This document shows, in pieces, positions 15,163 to 22,555 of a stretch of 53,255 bases of DNA (positions are counted from its first letter, which is position 1; every line of letters starts with the position of its first letter). The stretch spans positions 1 through 53,255 of the forward strand of contig QCHY01000010.1 in the NCBI GenBank assembly GCA_003216975.1. Reading direction: 5' to 3'. The stretch is from Prochlorococcus sp. AG-402-I20. GTDB lineage: Bacteria; Cyanobacteriota; Cyanobacteriia; PCC-6307; Cyanobiaceae. The notes beneath the pieces are model-generated. The model saw nothing but the letters and a program-made list of their open reading frames with translations. It was not told the DNA's origin and did not search any database. The position numbers were made by a program, and so were the translations under genes.

Positions 15163-15333
15163 AGTTAGACAAAAAGGTTAGACAAGCATTCTGTCTAACC
15201 TTTTGAAAACCCTTGCTATGACTAGTCTGCTATACGTTGAATAAAAACTCCATCATGTCCAGTTATACCAATTGATTAGAAGCTAAAATCGCGGTTAGAC
15301 GTAAGTTAGAAGAGTAGAACGAAGTTAGAACAG
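15163..15333 (-). repeat. ychF-derived array repeat, site C
   Basis: It lies in the 324-bp gap 15096-15419. The left flank has GTTAGACAAAAAGGTTAGAC. The core at 15214-15269 reads M-M-E-F-L-F-N-V-stop with TAG instead of TAA. The right flank GGTTAGACGTAAGTTAGAAG, then AGAACGAAGTTAGAACAG, matches site F. Confidence 0.88.
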
Positions 15334-15419
15334 ATATAACTATCAAGGAGGAGGCAGAAACGAGAAAGACTGATCGAAGATTTATCAATAAGTGAGTCTA
15401 TTCATAATTTCCATACAAT

Positions 15420-16268
15420 TCAGATAATTTCAATATTCCACTGTAATTCACTTTTCAAGTCAGGAGCACCAGTAAAACTTCCTCTTACTGGAGCTACAAG
15501 TTCAGACTTAGAAGAAGAGGCTAGGGTTATATATTTACTATTAATCAAACCACAACCGCTTGGATCAAATCCTCTCCATCCAAAACCAGGTATAAAAATC
15601 TCAGTCCATGCATGAAGTTCATATTTTTCTGGGGGTTGGTCCATAAATTGATACCCGCTAACGAAACGACTAGGTATGCCAACGCATCGACAAGTCTCCA
15701 TTAACAAAATCGCCAAATCCCTGCAAGAACCAACTCTTTCTCTAAGAGTTCTTCCTGCAGTCCATGCCGGTCCAATATGTCTAGGTGTATATTTAACTCT
15801 ATCTTTTATTAGAGCGATTAATTGATATAAAAAGTCCAATACATTATTTTCGATCCCTACCAATGCCTCTTGAGCAATTTGAATAGCTGCCGGATCATGT
15901 TGTCCATTAAGGAACCAACCTTGAATAAATCCATTCAATGAGCTATTTTCTCCTTCTATTTTCATAGGTAAACTTAGATCATTATAATTTTTTAATTGAT
16001 ATAAATCTGGATGAATCTGTGTCTCAATTTCACTTTCTGTCTTAATAAGAAGAGAATCAGTAGGTTCTTTAAAAAATACTTTAAAAATATCATCTCCATT
16101 AGCAGAGATCAAAGGAAATATTGAATGGGGATAGGGATTAATTTCAAGATCAAAATAATTTAACTTCTGGAAGCCGCCAGACCTGGGTTTCATACAAATC
16201 AAATGCTCGCTAAGAGAGACGGGCTCTTCATAAGAATAAAATAGTTTGTGAATTATTTTCTTTTTCAT
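15420..16268 (-). CDS. Transglutaminase-like cysteine protease/amidase family protein
   Basis: The C-terminal half carries the transglutaminase-like triad: cysteine in RVGSCRDLAILLMETCR near residue 165, histidine in ELHAWTEIFIPGFGW near 217, and aspartate in GFDPSGCG near 233. The N-terminal ~100 residues match the beta-rich region usual in bacterial members (DUF-type N-domain). The length, 282 residues, is normal. The start overlaps the stop of the upstream alpha-E gene by 4 bases (ATGA). In other bacteria this family repeatedly accompanies circularly permuted ATP-grasp and alpha-E proteins, as here, in a predicted peptide synthesis or modification pathway whose product is unknown. Confidence 0.85.
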   Translation of the reverse strand: MKKKIIHKLFYSYEEPVSLSEHLICMKPRSGGFQKLNYFDLEINPYPHSIFPLISANGDDIFKVFFKEPTDSLLIKTESEIETQIHPDLYQLKNYNDLSLPMKIEGENSSLNGFIQGWFLNGQHDPAAIQIAQEALVGIENNVLDFLYQLIALIKDRVKYTPRHIGPAWTAGRTLRERVGSCRDLAILLMETCRCVGIPSRFVSGYQFMDQPPEKYELHAWTEIFIPGFGWRGFDPSGCGLINSKYITLASSSKSELVAPVRGSFTGAPDLKSELQWNIEII

Positions 16269-17239
16269 TCTTGTAAAGAATCAAAATCAAATCCCTTTTC
16301 ATTTATAAAATAAAAGCTATGTATAAGATCATTTAATTTATTTAAATCAATTTGAAGACTATCAATAGCCTCATGCAAACCATTTTTAATTAAGTGATCT
16401 ATTCTTACAAAACTCCATTTTGATAGTAATAAACCTATTAAACATTCCAGATCATTTGGCTTCTCAGAAACAGGTGAATTTTGAATCTTACCTAAAGATT
16501 CTTTAATACCCTCAAGACAAAATCTCACAGATCTTGGGAAAATAGGATCTAATAGTAAAAAACTTGCGATTGCATTAGGAGTTATTGATCCTTGTTCAGA
16601 TCTTCTAAACATTTGATAAGCTCCCGCTGAGCGTAATAAAGAAATCCATTGCAGCTCGTCTAACGCTCCACCAAGCTCATTTAGATTTGGTAAAAGCAAA
16701 AAATATTTTACATCTAATATTCTAGAAGTCTTATCCGCTCTCTCAATCAACCTTCCTAATTTACTAAAATGCCATGCAATATCATGACTAAAAGTAGCAT
16801 CTGTAACTCCATAAAATAACTGGCAACTTCTTCTTATTTCGAATAATTGTTCTTGAGCAGGTTGATGCCAAATGACCTCACCCTCCTGAATACTCCAAAA
16901 CAAACTATTTATTTGTTCCCACATCTCAGAAGTAATAACATCTCTTATTTGGCGAGCATTTTCTCTTGCCATATAAATACAACTAACAATGCTATTTGGA
17001 TTCTCTCTATCTTTAATAAGAAAACTTATTACATCGCTTGAAGTTTTATTCTTATAACTCTTATCGAATTCGTTTCTATCACCACTAGCATCTATTAAAG
17101 GCAACCATGGTTCAGCACTACCAGGAGGACAATCTAGAGCCATAGACTCACTAACTTCAACAAATCTAGAAATATTCTCTGCACGTTCTAAATATCTATT
17201 AATCCAATAAAGTGATTCAGCAACTCTACTAAGTAACAT
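16265..17239 (-). CDS. Alpha-E domain protein (DUF403)
   Basis: It begins MLLSRVAESLYWINRYLERA, the characteristic opening of the alpha-E family, and the 324-residue product is predicted largely helical, with ENARQIRDVITSEMWEQIN near residue 95 and an RLIERADKTSRILDVKY segment near residue 165 that is also typical. No catalytic residues are known for the family. It sits 5 bases downstream of the ATP-grasp gene and overlaps the transglutaminase gene by ATGA, so the three are surely one transcript. It is thought to work with the ATP-grasp enzyme on an unknown peptide-like substrate. Confidence 0.88.
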   Translation of the reverse strand: MLLSRVAESLYWINRYLERAENISRFVEVSESMALDCPPGSAEPWLPLIDASGDRNEFDKSYKNKTSSDVISFLIKDRENPNSIVSCIYMARENARQIRDVITSEMWEQINSLFWSIQEGEVIWHQPAQEQLFEIRRSCQLFYGVTDATFSHDIAWHFSKLGRLIERADKTSRILDVKYFLLLPNLNELGGALDELQWISLLRSAGAYQMFRRSEQGSITPNAIASFLLLDPIFPRSVRFCLEGIKESLGKIQNSPVSEKPNDLECLIGLLLSKWSFVRIDHLIKNGLHEAIDSLQIDLNKLNDLIHSFYFINEKGFDFDSLQE

Positions 17240-17244
17240 TTATA

Positions 17245-18678
17245 TTATTGGCTTACCACCCAAGTGTCTTTACACCCTCCACCTTGAGAAGAATTAACAA
17301 TCAAAGAATCTCGTTTTAAAGCAACCCTTGTGAGACCTCCAGGACTTACCCAAGTATTCTTTCCCCTAAGAACATATGGTCTTAAATCAACATGACATGG
17401 GTATACTTCACCATCACTAAGTGATGGGACCGTAGACAAATCTAGAGTTGGTTGAGCTATATAATTTCTTGGATTAGCTTTGATTTTTGCTGAAAATTTA
17501 TCAATATCTATTTGAGAAGAATGTGGACCTATTAACATTCCATAGCCGCCAGCTTCAGAAACACTTTTAACAACTAAGTAATTGAGGTTCTCAAGTACAT
17601 AATTAAGATCTTTTTCCTTTGCACATACATATGTTTTAACATTATTTATTATAGGTTCCTCTTTTAAATAATATCTAATCATATCTGGTACAAAAGTATA
17701 AATTAATTTATCATCTGCTAATCCTGTGCCAGGAGCATTTGCAACAGCCACTCTACCCTTACTCATCACATCAAGAAGACCTGGGACTCCAAGCATTGAA
17801 TCTTTTCTAAAGAATTTAGGATCTAAAAAATCATCATCTATTCGACGATAAATAACATCAATTTTTTTTATCCCTGAGGTGGTTCTCAAATAAACATTAT
17901 CATTCTGACAAACTAAATCACTTCCTTCAACTAATTGAACTCCCATCTGTTGAGCTAAATAACTATGTTCAAAATATGCGCTATTAAAAACTCCAGGAGT
18001 CAATAAAACAACTTTTGGATTGTCAGTCCAAACTGCCAATTCCTGAAGTGATTTCAATAAATATGATGGGTAATCATCAATAGGTCTAACAATCCTGCCA
18101 GCAAAAAGGCTAGGAAAAATTCTTTTCATAACTAATCTATTCTCCAAGAAATATGCAACTCCTGAAGGGCACCGAAGATTGTCCTCAAGAACGAGCCAGT
18201 CTCCTTTTCCATCCCTAATTAAATCCAAGCCAGACACATGGCACCATTTACCTAATGGCAACAGAAATCCCTGCATTTGTGGCCGCCAACCATCAGAACT
18301 CTCTATAAATTCTCTTGGGATAATCCGATCTTTTATTATTTGCTGTTTCCCATAAACATCAGATAAAAATAAATCTATTGCTTCAAGTCTCTGTACAAGT
18401 CCTTTTTCTAGCTCTAACCACTCAGAGGCACCAATTACTCTCGGCAAAGGATCAAAAGGAAGAATCCTTTCAGAACCTTTATTACCGGAGTCGTTAAGAC
18501 GAAAAGTTGCTCCATGACGTAGAAGTAATTTTCTTGCAATTTCATGACTTACATTTAACTGGTCTAAACCTATCTTTTTTAAAGACGAAAGAAGAGGCTC
18601 AAGGGATGTTCTAGGAGAAAAATCTTCAGATGTAAAATATTCATCATATCCCTTTTTGGGTTGATAATCTGTAAACAT
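17245..18678 (-). CDS. Circularly permuted type 2 ATP-grasp protein
   Basis: At ~477 residues this matches the DUF404/DUF407 ATP-grasp-like proteins: LLRHGATFRLND near residue 50, LPFDPLPRVIGASEWLELEK near 75, GLDLIRDGKGDWLVLEDNLR near 150 and PSGVAYFLENRL following. These enzymes are predicted ATP-dependent amide ligases. I start at ATG 18678 because a clean GGAGG (complement of 18684-18688) lies 5 bases upstream. The four extra codons opening with TTG would use that same Shine-Dalgarno sequence as coding. It is the first gene of the ATP-grasp/alpha-E/transglutaminase operon, which fills the cassette between sites C and B. Confidence 0.88.
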   Translation of the reverse strand: MFTDYQPKKGYDEYFTSEDFSPRTSLEPLLSSLKKIGLDQLNVSHEIARKLLLRHGATFRLNDSGNKGSERILPFDPLPRVIGASEWLELEKGLVQRLEAIDLFLSDVYGKQQIIKDRIIPREFIESSDGWRPQMQGFLLPLGKWCHVSGLDLIRDGKGDWLVLEDNLRCPSGVAYFLENRLVMKRIFPSLFAGRIVRPIDDYPSYLLKSLQELAVWTDNPKVVLLTPGVFNSAYFEHSYLAQQMGVQLVEGSDLVCQNDNVYLRTTSGIKKIDVIYRRIDDDFLDPKFFRKDSMLGVPGLLDVMSKGRVAVANAPGTGLADDKLIYTFVPDMIRYYLKEEPIINNVKTYVCAKEKDLNYVLENLNYLVVKSVSEAGGYGMLIGPHSSQIDIDKFSAKIKANPRNYIAQPTLDLSTVPSLSDGEVYPCHVDLRPYVLRGKNTWVSPGGLTRVALKRDSLIVNSSQGGGCKDTWVVSQ

Positions 18679-18903
18679 ATCAACCTCCAATTAGTTAATT
18701 AAATATGAATCAAGCCAGCAATTATTCAGGTAGCTAAAAATACAAAAAAGAATTTAAATATCTCCAGTTTATGATTTAAGTATATTAAAATACAGTTCTT
18801 GCATGATCTTCTATTATTTCCTCATAAATCTCAAGCATCGAACGAACTTAAGGTTATGCATGTTTAGAGGGAAAATAACTAAAAAAGATTTCTAAAATAA
18901 TTC

Positions 18904-19061
18904 AGAAGTTAGAATAGCTATAAAAATCGCTGAAAACCCCTGCTATGACTGGACGCTTATACGTTGAATAAAAACTCCATACAGACTAGTCACACCAGTT
19001 GATTACGAGCAAAAATCTGTGTTAGACCAAATCGCTAATTTGTTAGAACAAGTTAGAACAG
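18904..19061 (-). repeat. ychF-derived array repeat, site B
   Basis: It lies in the 446-bp gap 18679-19124, where nothing else is recognised beyond the operon promoter region. The core at 18941-18997 reads C-M-E-F-L-F-N-V-stop. Left arm TGCTATGACTGGACG is the consensus form; the right arm is more diverged. The right flank GTGTTAGACCAAATCGC, TTGTTAGAAC, AAGTTAGAACAG matches site D. Confidence 0.9.
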
Positions 19062-19124
19062 CTCATACTTAGGCAATGAGACAAAGATAAGACAGACTGA
19101 TCGCGACCAATAGAAGGTTTTTTT

Positions 19125-19442
19125 ATGATGAACGATCCATTACGTCGTACCGGTTACTTTTTCAGAACAGACGACGAGATCTATTTCACCCCATCTGAAT
19201 ATTCCTACTTTAGGAAGAAAGAAGATCTTGATTCATTCGTTGCATGGTTTGATCATGTTCAAGAAAGCTATATCATGGCCGATTTGGAGCCCAAAGAAGA
19301 CCATAATTTCGTCAGGAAGCTCTATCTAATAAGGGAACAATACAAGAAGTTTTTTGATCAGCTTTGTGAGTTTGATCAGACGTTTGATCCATCACCAATT
19401 ACTCATCCAGATGGACAAGTTCAAATGTTTAATAAAAAATAG
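19125..19442 (+). CDS. Hypothetical protein, 105 residues
   Basis: It starts with tandem ATGs shortly after array site B and encodes a soluble, acidic and aromatic-rich product (YFFRTDDEIYFTPSEYSYFR, then LYLIREQYKKFFDQLCEFD). No signal peptide, membrane segment or known motif is visible, but the composition is protein-like and unlike the antisense frames. I do not recognise the family. It shares the last cassette (B to ychF) with the pentapeptide protein, convergently oriented with 38 bases between stops. Confidence 0.6.
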   Translation: MMNDPLRRTGYFFRTDDEIYFTPSEYSYFRKKEDLDSFVAWFDHVQESYIMADLEPKEDHNFVRKLYLIREQYKKFFDQLCEFDQTFDPSPITHPDGQVQMFNKK

Positions 19443-19480
19443 ACTCTCTAAAAAGACAACATCAAAATCTTGCTCTCTAA

Positions 19481-21034
19481 CTAAGCAATCAAAGCAACCG
19501 TATCTGCGAAGCCATGGCTCGTTAAATAATCAGTCATCTGATCTAAATTCTGATAATTCGCATATTGGATATTGCCATCTGCATGCATCAACATGTGGCA
19601 ATAAGCAGTATTATCCACTTTGCTCCAATACAACTCTTGAAAGCCATCACCGTCATAATCTCCAGCTCCTTTAAGGATTAAGTTATTTAGTTCCAAATCT
19701 TTTTGCAATGTATAACTACTATCTAATGGGCTACCTTTTTCTACTGTTCCTGTAGTGACATTGGGATCTTCATAGACGCCTACAACACGTGTGGTATCTC
19801 CACTTTCATATTTTGAATAGTCACAAATACCTGTCAAAGTATCAATAGAAGCTGTTACCCATCTACCACTATTTTGATTCGTATAGATTGATTCGTAGAG
19901 ACCATCACCATTAACGTCTATTACTCCTTGATATTGATATGCATCAGGTGTATCAAAATCCTTATTGCCGCCATGATAATTACCATCACTATCTTTGACA
20001 TGTGTCAGAGTATAGGTTTCACCAATGGTGTGTTCACATTCAATGGGAGCACTATCGTTCACGCTTACTGAACCATCGGTGTCAACTTGATAAGAACTAT
20101 TCGTAGACGCAATCTTATAGGTTGTTGCAGACGATTCAAAGAGATGACCATTCACAAGCTCCCAACCTGTCGGCATCGCTAGCGGTGTTCCTCTGATCCT
20201 TCCTGAACGAACACCATTCAGGTCAGAACCACTCAGGTCAGCATTAGTCAGATCAGCTCGTCTCAGGTCAGCATAAAACAGGTCTGCACCAGTCAGGTCT
20301 GCACCAGACAGGTCTGCTCGTATCAGTTTGGCATCCATCAGGTCAGCGTCAGTAAGGACAGCATCAATCAGGTCAGCATCAATCAGTTCTGCATCAAACA
20401 GATCTGCATCAGTCAGATCTGCACCAGTCAGGTCAGCATCCATCAGGTCAGCGCCTCTCAGGTCAGCGCCTCTCAGGTCAGCATCAGTCAGGTTAGCTCC
20501 AGGACCAATTAAATATTTATTAATTAAGCTCCAGCTTGTAGGCAATGCTAATGGTATGCCAACAATGTTTCCTGAACTAACACCACTCAGGTCAACACCA
20601 CTCAGGTCAATACCACTCAGGTCAATACCACTCAGGTCTAAACCACTCAGGTTAGCTCCAGGACCAACAAAATAGCCATTAATTAAGCTCCAGTTTGTAG
20701 GCAATGCTGATGGTATGCCAACAATGTTTCCTGAACTAACACCACTCAGGCGAGCTCCACTCAGATCAGCATCCCTCAGGCGAGCTCCACTCAGATCAGC
20801 ACCCCTCAGGTCTGCACCAGTCAGATCAGCACTCCTCAGGTCTGCACCAGTCAGAGATGAACCACTCAGGTCAGCGCCTCTCAGGTCAGCTCTCCCAACG
20901 TCTGCACCAGTCAGATCTGCACCACTCAGGTCAACACCACTCAGGTCAACTATCCAAAAGTCTGCACTAGCCAGGTAAGCGCCAGGACCAATTAAATATC
21001 CTCTTACGTAGAAGCCAGATCGAAGACTACTCAT
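19481..21034 (-). CDS. Pentapeptide-repeat protein with C-terminal repeat-poor domain
   Basis: Residues ~20-285 are runs of A(D/N)LxG-type pentapeptides (ADLTGADVGRADLRGADLSG), which fold as a right-handed quadrilateral beta-helix. The runs are broken three times by a linker of similar sequence (NIVGIPLALPTSWSLINKYL). Two linker copies are nearly identical at DNA level, starting at 20523 and 20682, 159 bases (53 codons) apart, evidence of segmental duplication. Residues ~310-517 have aspartate-rich stretches (DVNGDGLYES, GAGDYDGDGFQELYW) like calcium-binding FG-GAP or dockerin loops. No signal peptide is obvious. The function is unknown; the long polymer-like helix suggests a structural or binding role. 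Sense codons for the repeat give a 15-base DNA periodicity. Confidence 0.85.
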   Translation of the reverse strand: MSSLRSGFYVRGYLIGPGAYLASADFWIVDLSGVDLSGADLTGADVGRADLRGADLSGSSLTGADLRSADLTGADLRGADLSGARLRDADLSGARLSGVSSGNIVGIPSALPTNWSLINGYFVGPGANLSGLDLSGIDLSGIDLSGVDLSGVSSGNIVGIPLALPTSWSLINKYLIGPGANLTDADLRGADLRGADLMDADLTGADLTDADLFDAELIDADLIDAVLTDADLMDAKLIRADLSGADLTGADLFYADLRRADLTNADLSGSDLNGVRSGRIRGTPLAMPTGWELVNGHLFESSATTYKIASTNSSYQVDTDGSVSVNDSAPIECEHTIGETYTLTHVKDSDGNYHGGNKDFDTPDAYQYQGVIDVNGDGLYESIYTNQNSGRWVTASIDTLTGICDYSKYESGDTTRVVGVYEDPNVTTGTVEKGSPLDSSYTLQKDLELNNLILKGAGDYDGDGFQELYWSKVDNTAYCHMLMHADGNIQYANYQNLDQMTDYLTSHGFADTVALIA

Positions 21035-21185
21035 TTCAATATCACAACTAGCTCAAATAGTGTTGCTATAAATTATTTCTCACCAGTCATCTTCTTTGTA
21101 TCTTTCAATACAAAACACCTCAATCGTTACCCATTCAATACCAAAAATTAATTAGGGCTACATCTATAAAAACGACCTACACGAG

Positions 21186-21205
21186 CTTGTCTTGTCTTGT
21201 CTTGT
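21186..21205. repeat. Short tandem repeat (CTTGT)x4
   Basis: Four perfect CTTGT units lie in the 263-bp gap between the pentapeptide gene and ychF. It could be slippage-prone, but it is in no reading frame. Confidence 0.7.
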
Positions 21206-21227
21206 CGATAAAGTAAAATTCGCCAAT

Positions 21228-21248
21228 AAAAAAGCTTGCTTTAAAGCT
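21228..21248 (-). terminator. Candidate intrinsic terminator of ychF
   Basis: On the minus strand AGCTT...AAGCT forms a 5-bp stem around TAAAGC and runs into TTTTTT. The stem is short, so support is modest. It lies ~50 bases after the ychF stop. Confidence 0.4.
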
Positions 21249-21279
21249 AGAGAAGGGTATACAATAATCCTTAGAAACG

Positions 21280-21334
21280 CCTGCTATGACAGGGTTCTTA
21301 AACGTTGAATAAAAACTCCATAACATCACCCTCG
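21280..21334 (-). repeat. Native ychF 3' end, putative attachment site (site A) of the cassette array
   Basis: The segment from TGCTATGAC (21282) through the ychF stop (21298-21300) to the codons for [10 protein letters not shown] is the sequence repeated at sites B-H. To its right the ychF body continues, unlike all other copies. To its left it keeps the CCTGCTATGAC motif of the repeats. AGGGT (21291-21295) and ACCCT (21328-21332) form short inverted arms in positions matching the longer arms of the other sites. Confidence 0.75.
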
Positions 21335-22389
21335 TTTACGATATATTCTTTCCCTTCACTTCTTAGCCAACCTTTATTTCGAGCTTCCGATAAAGATCCG
21401 GCTTCAAGTAGTTTTTTATATGAAATTGTTTGAGCTCGAATAAATCCCTTTTCAAAATCTGTATGAATCACCCCAGCTGCTTGAGGAGCTGTCATGCCAT
21501 CAGAAATAGTCCAGGCTTTAGTTTCTTTTTCTCCCGTAGTAAAATAAGTACTTAAACCCAATAATCTATATGTAGCTTTAATAAGACTAATTAAACCTCC
21601 TTCTTCAACTCCTAAACCATTTAAATAATCATCTTTTTCTTCCTCCCCTAATTCAATTAATTCAGCTTCAACTTGCGCTGAAATCTTTACACATTCAGAA
21701 CCCTCTTTCGTTGCCAGTATATTTACTTCTTCTGAAAAGGGATTACCTTTCGCAAGTTCATCTTCCCCAAGATTCGTTGCATAAATAATTGGTTTTTCCG
21801 TTAACAACCCTAATGGTTTAATTAATTTTTTTTCTTCATCAGTTAACGAAATACTCCTAACTGCTTTTTCATTTTCAAGAGCTAGGCTTAATTTCTCCAA
21901 CACTTCATCTTCTAACTTTGCTTCTTTATTAGTACTTATTTGTTTTTTTAATCTAGTTCTACGTTTTTCTATCTGACTTAAATCAGCTAAAGCTAATTCT
22001 AAATTTATAATTTCAATATCCCTTGATGGGTCTACTGATCCAGAAACATGAATAACATCATCATCGTGAAAACACCTAATAACATGAACAATTGCATCTA
22101 CCTCCCTTATATTTGCTAAGAATTTATTACCCAGTCCCTCTCCTTTACTTGCCCCCTTAACAAGACCAGCAATATCCACAAACTCCATTCTAGTTGGAAT
22201 AATTTGCTTACTATTACTAAGATCACCAAGCAAATTCAGACGATGATCAGGGACTGAAACAGAGCCAACATTGGGTTCAATCGTACAAAAAGGAAAGTTT
22301 GCTGCTTGAGCTTGAGCATTCGCGACAAGAGCATTAAACAAAGTGGACTTTCCAACATTTGGTAGTCCAACAATTCCGGCCTTAAGCAT
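21298..22389 (-). CDS. ychF: Redox-regulated ATPase YchF (Obg-family, OLA1-like)
   Basis: It is a full-length 363-residue YchF. The P-loop [14 protein letters not shown] is at residues ~7-20, switch region [20 protein letters not shown] near 67, and the C-terminal TGS-like domain ends [19 protein letters not shown], the usual YchF tail. The family binds ATP rather than GTP and associates with ribosomes, influencing translation under stress. The ATG at 22389 precedes the P-loop directly, as expected. It is a core gene, and its last codons are the sequence copied throughout the island on its downstream side, so it appears to be the anchor of the cassette array. The reading frame is intact. Confidence 0.97.
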   Translation of the reverse strand: MLKAGIVGLPNVGKSTLFNALVANAQAQAANFPFCTIEPNVGSVSVPDHRLNLLGDLSNSKQIIPTRMEFVDIAGLVKGASKGEGLGNKFLANIREVDAIVHVIRCFHDDDVIHVSGSVDPSRDIEIINLELALADLSQIEKRRTRLKKQISTNKEAKLEDEVLEKLSLALENEKAVRSISLTDEEKKLIKPLGLLTEKPIIYATNLGEDELAKGNPFSEEVNILATKEGSECVKISAQVEAELIELGEEEKDDYLNGLGVEEGGLISLIKATYRLLGLSTYFTTGEKETKAWTISDGMTAPQAAGVIHTDFEKGFIRAQTISYKKLLEAGSLSEARNKGWLRSEGKEYIVNEGDVMEFLFNV

Positions 22390-22555
22390 TTAAATGGGTC
22401 TTTAAAAGACGCCAGCTGATTAATTTGACTAAATTAAACCCAATAGTGCCCTTTAACAGCGAAAATATAGTTATAAATCTCCAAAGGAAAGTTTTTTAAG
22501 CTTTTTCTTTCATCATCAAAACTTCTAAAACTCTTGAGCACTTGATTTTCACAAC

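Noticed and set aside
20215-20990. Regular 15-base repeats resembling a CRISPR or satellite array, with long open frames on the plus strand rich in RSAPLRS
   Set aside because: The minus strand encodes textbook pentapeptide repeats; the periodicity and the opposite-strand frames are by-products of that coding sequence.
1-21297. Prophage or conventional integrative element
   Set aside because: No integrase, terminase, portal, capsid, replication or conjugation gene is present; only the site-like repeats suggest integration.
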